Shown in pieces: positions 58,826 to 64,000 of a stretch of DNA of 64,000 bases; position 1 is the stretch's first letter, and every line of letters begins with the position of its first letter. The notes beneath the pieces were generated by a model. That model had not been told where the DNA came from and searched no databases. It saw only the letters and a list, made by a program, of their open reading frames with translations. Both the position numbers and the translations under genes were made by a program. Source of the stretch: Bryum argenteum (Eukaryota > Streptophyta > Bryopsida > Bryales > Bryaceae); the NCBI GenBank assembly GCA_037043015.1, contig CM073329.1, forward strand, positions 3,240,648-3,304,647, given 5' to 3'.

Positions 58826-60196
58826 TCCAAGTTGTTCAAACAAATTACTCAATGTGTATGAATGTAAATGTAGTAATGAGTTTGGACAAATATGTTATAT
58901 GATTTCAAAATATCTTAACCTTGAAAACCAAAGAATATGAGGTATATGTGAATGATGATAATGTATAAATATTGACAAATTGTGATATATTTATACCATT
59001 GATAATCTTTTACATTAAATAAATTAATCAAAGTAAAAGTTATGCAAAGTAAAATTTATCTCTTCAATATGAGAAGAGAGTGTTCAAACAAATAAAAATA
59101 ACTTTAATTGATTTTTAAAATAAATAAATAAATAATTTACTCACAAAATTCAAAATCTGATCTAAGCATTTGATCCATTACCGCATACTGAACCAATCAG
59201 CTCACACGGTAATGGATGAAGACTGGTTCCACATACATGGATGAGTAATACACAGATGAAATTAGTCAGATTGGCGCCGCCAACGGCCGTCCACGGCAAC
59301 TGGCGTCACTTTCGAATTCAAAAAGTAAGGTGCTCAATCTACTGGCTCTAAAAGACCGTTACTAAATCTACCTCTGTTAGATCCTGCTCTGAAGCACCAC
59401 TACGATCTGTTGCGGCGACCCACCTCGATTTCTCGATTGTAATGGTGCAGCCTCTGTGAACGGAACGAGTCCGTTCTGAGCATTTTACGATGTGTATTGT
59501 GGTCGCTAGCGCCTTACAGGCTCTCGATCTGCACTGTTCTTTTGCAGGCACACGATTGGGTCGCCATGGTATTTAGTGTTTTTTCTTACATTCTTTTATA
59601 ATGAACTTTTCCTTGAACACGAGCTACATATTGTCCTCAACAACATTTTCCAGATCCAGTTGAAAAGTTGGTTAGAATTCGTCGCACTATGCATTGGAAT
59701 AAGTCGTAAGAATGGCATTGACACACTGCTTTAACTTCGCTGAACGATAATTATAGATGTAGCTGCCCTTGCACTGTCAGGATAAGCTTGTAGCTGTTTT
59801 ATTGTTTTTGGCTCTCGGATTATGCACTTTTCGAAGTGGCAATGAGTCCCAGTAGCTATGGAATAGTACTGAAAGTTGGTGCCATTTCCTTTTCGGATTG
59901 TGAGTGCTGGTCTATGCTTGTTGTTTCTAGCACATTTCAAAGGCTTTCTGGTACACATTTACCTTTGAGTTCAAATAGTTGTGCAACAGAGAAGTTAGTC
60001 GTCTTGACACTATTATTGTTTCTGCTGTTGTGGTAGCAGGAATGCTCGTCTATGACTTACAAACATGCTACACACTTCCTCAGACTTCAGTGCTTGCCGA
60101 TTTGCAAGTTTGCAAAGTAGTGCGTCCATTCGATACTTGAAGGGGTCAATGACACTCAACTCTATCTAGTTCAAATTTCCTGCGATGTATGCTCGT
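58826..60196. other. Spacer, possible transcribed region, no supported CDS
   Basis: AT-rich to about 59160, then a GC-richer tract (59260-59570) with a TTTTGCAG acceptor-like site at 59547. No coherent coding frame. 59934-59996 is a diverged direct copy of 61180-61240. Confidence 0.35.
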
Positions 60197-61147
60197 ACTG
60201 TACAGTCCCTCCAGATGATTTACGAATTCAGTATTCAAGGACAATTTTCCTATCAACTTTGAACATTGCTTGTGCACTCAAAAATGATCCGATTTCAAAA
60301 CCGTGAAGTGCGTTGCAACAACAATGAAGACTACTACATCTTTGACATGATTGCACACATTTGACAATGAAAGAAATATAAACGAGTAGAAATACTTCAT
60401 ACACTATCGACAAACAAGTGTTACCATTCTTTGCTTCAATTTGAATGTTCATTCTAGCTTGCAAATTTGAATTGAGCTTGCAATTTTGTTCTTTAGATAT
60501 TGTAGATCATTCTAATGCATGATTTGTATCACTTCTACTTCATGCTACAATCTGGAGCGGAGTCTTAAATATTCTTGATATTTAAAGAATTTCTGTCAAA
60601 GCTTGTAAAAGCCCTTCCCACTCCTCAACAATGTTGCACTAGAAAGTAAAGGGTGGTGCGTGAGACATTGAGTAATATCTCTCAAGAATTGATTACTAAA
60701 CTCAGATATGTCTGTTATTCTTGCCAATTTTAAGGAATGACTTATCAATCTACTATAAATACTATGTAATACCTTTACAAAAATTGCTCCACACCACAAC
60801 ACGAGAGGAAGAGATACAAATCATGCATCACAAATTAGCTATAGTATCTAAAGAACTAAGTTCTAAGCTCATTTCAAATTTGCAAGTTAGAATGAACATT
60901 CAAATTGAAGCAAAGAATGGTAATACTTGTTTGTGCATATTGTGTGAAGTATTTGTAATTTTTTTATTCCTTTCATTAATGAAAGTGTACAATTGTATTG
61001 AAAATGTAGTAATCTTCATTGTGGTTGCGACGCACTTTACGGTTTTGAAATCAGATAATTTTTGAATGCGCAAGCAATGTTCAAAGTTAGTGGAGAAACT
61101 ATCCATGAGTGCTGAATTCGTAAATCATCTGGAGGGGACTGTACAGT
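60197..61147. repeat. Long inverted repeat (arms about 335 bp)
   Basis: Left arm 60197-60530, right arm 60813-61147, imperfectly complementary. The outer ends are ACTGTACAGTCCC..CCAGATGATTTACGAATTC and its complement. The inner ends are ATGCATGATTTGTATC and its complement. Both arms can be read as a similar short frame (MNIQIEAKNGNTCL). The spacer is about 280 bp. A transcript could form a long double-stranded stem. Confidence 0.75.
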
Positions 61148-62561
61148 TTTGCGCTTGTGTCTGTCATTCTTGTGTCAAGCACTTTTCGAAGGCTTACTCG
61201 TACATGTTACCTTTGGGTTCAAATAGTTGTGCAGGTGAAGTGGACCGAAATCTCTATCTCCAGCCGGATTACCGGCCCTGCGGACTGATCAGTGCTGCAA
61301 AATAATCATGATTTGAAATAGCACTCATTCCAACGATTGTCTCCGGAAGTTCGTAAACATCAAACTGTAAATCTATTGTAGATACTGGTAATCAATACCG
61401 TTCCTGTTTTCCCTGCTAGATCTTCTCGTTGAGGAGGGATTTCCTGCAATGTAATCAGTAGTGGCATATTTCGGAATGTGCACGTACGTCCAGCCTTTTC
61501 AAAATGGAAACTTCGTTCGACTTCTCAGGTATAGTTTCGAAATCGATCGACTGTATAACCACATACTGAAAGTTCTACTTGACATAGATGTTCTCATTTC
61601 TCCCTTTGGTCGATAACTCTGACGATCGAAGCTTTGCAGACAATCTAAGTCACCACACATCTTTCGATCGTTAGTATATGTTCAAGATGATACAAAGATC
61701 CGTGGAAACCAGTTTGATGATAACATGGTCAGTGGGAGTGTTCGTTTTCCGTGGTGGCAGAATACATGATTCATTGGCCATTCGTAATTGAGGTACAGGC
61801 ATATCGTGTGCGGCAATTGTGCAGTCCTTTGCATGCTCCAACAACAGACACTGAATTGTGGGTTCCAAGTATTTTGCTGATGATGATCATTCACAGACTA
61901 CGTAAGTTGTACCAGGAATGGTTCAAGCATGGTCTCCAGGAGAAGTCGTGCGAAGACCAAGACTAAAGAACTTGTGGTCATAACTTACCTAAAATTCTGG
62001 CAGGACCATTGCTTAATCCTTTGCTGGCAGCCGACCGGACGAGGAGTCCAACACCTGCAGGTCGCACAACATTGACTCTCAACCGTATATGGAACACAAA
62101 ACTAACCGAATTTTTAACGTCCTTGAAGGAAGTGTGTTTTTAACTTTGAAGATTGTCCCAGATCGAGGATTCCATTTATTGTGGCCAGTATTGCTTCTAG
62201 CTTATCGATAAATACATCCATTGTTTCAACAAAATGATAAAAGTATTAGAAGGCCCACCCTTCAGACGGTGCTCATTACTGTAACAACATTCGATCCGTG
62301 AAAACTTATACCTCGGTCCCTTTCTTGTCTTCATCTTCGTAAAATGAGCATCCTTCCAAGGATGTCGATTGTGCACAAATACTCTTAGCGACAGTGAGGC
62401 ACCTCTTTTGTCATTTTAGTCAAGGTCATATTTGTCTTTCATTGTTCCAAAATTTCCTATACGCAATTATAGAAATGCCTTAAAAACCGATTCCAAAGCA
62501 TTTGAGAATACATTGAAGTTTACTATTTGGCGAATTGTAGGAGGATGGTATGGTATTCTTA
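61148..62561. other. Spacer, no supported gene
   Basis: 61180-61240 is a direct copy of 59934-59996 (TTCAAATAGTTGTGCA core). Otherwise nothing recognised. Confidence 0.4.
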
Positions 62562-63030
62562 GGGACTCTTTACATGGTCAACAAATCTTCAAGCCAATTG
62601 AGCTCAATTGGCTCCATGGTTCATTAGGAGAACACATTAAACAATGAACAAAGTGGAGGCCAATTCCCCCATGTGTAAAGCTCTTGGGGTTGATTTCTAG
62701 AAGGAGAAACAAGATCACGGGGCCAATTCATATCATTAGCTACATTCCATGCATTTGATTTGTGACCATTCAAGTATTTTAGTGAAATAATGATGTTATA
62801 ATGAAATCAAGAAACGGACTCTAGGCCATGAATTGGCCTTCCATTCTTATATCTCCCAACTTTTGGAGTGCAAATACTATCATAACCTTTCCCCGACCCA
62901 TTATAATATAATTTTGGAAAATTAGCCTTGACTCCCCATGTAAAGCCTTTTGGACCAATTTCAAGAATTAGACCAATCACATGAGAGATTTTGATCATAT
63001 ATTGGTACCATCAATGGTTTGGCGACTCTT
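62562..63030. mobile_element. Harbinger/Tourist-like MITE, copy C, inverted relative to copy A
   Basis: The left end GGGACTCTTTACATGG follows TTA (62559-62561). The body is the reverse complement of copy A (38755-39257), for example GGCCATGAATTGGCCTTCCA, CCATTATAATATAATTTTGG and CTTGACTCCCCATGTAAAGC. The right end is decayed, near 'accatcaatggtttggcgac'. Confidence 0.7.
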
Positions 63031-63299
63031 ATTCAAGTGGTATCATAACTATACTTTCTCGTTTGATTTTTCATATTTATGATTGTGGAAGGATAACCGG
63101 TTATATAGGTCAATGACTTTTCCCCTCAAACTTTCGAATCAATTACAAAGGGATGATATTATCAGTTCACCTCAACTTTACATGCTTGTTCATCATGAAT
63201 GTAAATTTTATTCGAATCTGCACAACTCTGCATAAAATAATGTAGTATTTTACAATCATCATTTGAAAGAAATTCCAATAAAAAAACAAAAAGACCATT

Positions 63300-63732
63300 T
63301 TAATACATGGTTGAAATCATACATTTGCTAAAAAATCATAATAGTGAGGATCAAATCTTTGTTCAGATAATTGGCTTACAATGATAAAACTTTATTATTT
63401 TTTTTTCTCCCTTTACAGCCTGTTAATACCGATTAAAACAAATATACTGAAGCTTTTTTATTTATTTTATTTTATTTTCTTTTGAATTTTTTTTTTGTGC
63501 GCGCGCATGCTCTGTTTCTCTGGGAATTGTAAATCAACCAAAATGCATGCTATGTTTGATAAATCTATATATTATAAAATAATATAAGAACTACATTGGA
63601 TTAAAGATTGAATCCAACAAAATTTGATAAAGACAAACTTAGGATGAAAAAGTTATGGATCTTCATGGAGGTATAGCTTGTCATTCAAAATGTCAAATTT
63701 TGATGTTCAACCCCTTCAGGCCTTAAATAACT
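63300..63732 (-). repeat. Dispersed repeat copy 4 and 3' flank of the duplicated gene
   Basis: Matches 57880-58300 along its length (CAAATCTTTGTTCAGATAAT, TTGGCTTACAATGATAAAAC, GAAAAAGTTATGGATCTTCA, ATAGCTTGTCATTCAAAATG). It therefore belongs to the same duplicated segment as the coiled-coil gene. Confidence 0.7.
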
Positions 63733-64000
63733 TCACATAAATATGTGAACAATAAATAATAGAACTACAAATCGTATACCAAGAGATAGAGCAATAATGA
63801 AATATTGTTCTCTTAACATCTCAAAGTGTAACATCGCGAGATGACTAGTCATGGATTCCACGTCTCCATCCAAACTTGCAACCCTTTCTTGCAAAGCACC
63901 AATATTCTTTTCGTTCAACATGTTATTTTCAAGCAATGTATTCACATCAAGTTGTAATCCATCTATACTTTGTTGCTCAATTTCAAGGTTGTTTGCTATA
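63733..64000 (-). CDS. Orphan coiled-coil, tail-anchored protein (copy 2, cut by window edge)
   Basis: Open frame from the window edge to TGA at 63733, 89 codons including the stop, no start inside the window. It aligns end to end with residues 86-174 of the 58301 gene: NNLEIEQQSIDGLQLDVNTL, NIGALQERVASLDGDVESM, then a hydrophobic tail ending VVLLFIVHIFM. The N-terminal part lies beyond base 64000. Function unknown. Confidence 0.6.
   Translation of the reverse strand, partial: IANNLEIEQQSIDGLQLDVNTLLENNMLNEKNIGALQERVASLDGDVESMTSHLAMLHFEMLREQYFIIALSLGIRFVVLLFIVHIFM

Noticed and set aside
61066..61305. Small protein-coding gene on the right arm of the long inverted repeat
   Set aside because: The frame crosses from the arm into an unrelated direct repeat and is not open in the left arm copy.

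Overview
The window is nuclear DNA from a land plant. Genes have many exons with GT-AG introns, several families are plant-specific (PORR RNA-binding protein, BTB-TAZ-calmodulin-binding protein, MMD1/MS1-type PHD protein, plastid thioredoxin), and the spacers are AT-rich and full of small transposons and microsatellites. About eight genes in 64 kb fits a small to medium genome. A piggyBac-type element would be unusual for a flowering plant as far as I know, so a bryophyte, lycophyte or fern is plausible, but I cannot name the species.

Layout. 1-8.6 kb is repeat-rich with no convincing gene: a MITE at 122-410, dispersed repeats and a four-copy tandem repeat at 8031-8510. 10.57-12.94 kb (+) is a 3-exon MMD1/MS1-type PHD-finger gene. 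14.8-23.1 kb is a transposon cluster: an 8-bp-TSD foldback MITE, a TTAA-flanked MITE, a large inverted-repeat element and a 4.4-kb piggyBac-like element with a decayed transposase frame and GC-rich blocks. 23.8-27.3 kb (-) is a 16-exon CDT2/DTL homologue with an E2F-type site upstream. 31.9-36.3 kb (-) is a 13-exon fimbrin. 36.8-41.4 kb holds MITEs, one of them nested inside another. 43.5-45.6 kb (-) is a 6-exon BTB-TAZ gene with a repeated leader region. 47.6-48.1 kb (+) is an orphan coiled-coil ORF, followed by a 1.4-kb inverted-repeat element. 49.9-51.1 kb (+) is a plastid thioredoxin gene. 52.6-54.0 kb (+) is an intronless PORR gene. 54.6-57.1 kb (+) is a secreted glycine-rich protein gene whose splicing is partly uncertain. 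58.3-58.8 kb (-) and the right edge (63.7-64.0 kb, -, cut by the window) carry two copies of an orphan coiled-coil, tail-anchored protein gene inside a duplicated segment. A 335-bp-arm inverted repeat lies between them.

The main genes are independent housekeeping or developmental loci: replication licensing (CDT2), actin bundling (fimbrin), organelle RNA splicing (PORR), plastid redox (thioredoxin), signalling and ubiquitin adaptor work (BTB-TAZ), reproductive chromatin regulation (PHD) and cell wall (glycine-rich). Five spliced gene models (PHD, CDT2, fimbrin, BTB-TAZ, thioredoxin) were rebuilt by hand. Every junction in them keeps phase, which is strong internal support. The most unusual content is the transposon set: a piggyBac-like element, possible piggyBac-derived MITEs, a nested insertion that can be proved from an empty paralogous site, and the duplicated orphan coiled-coil family.
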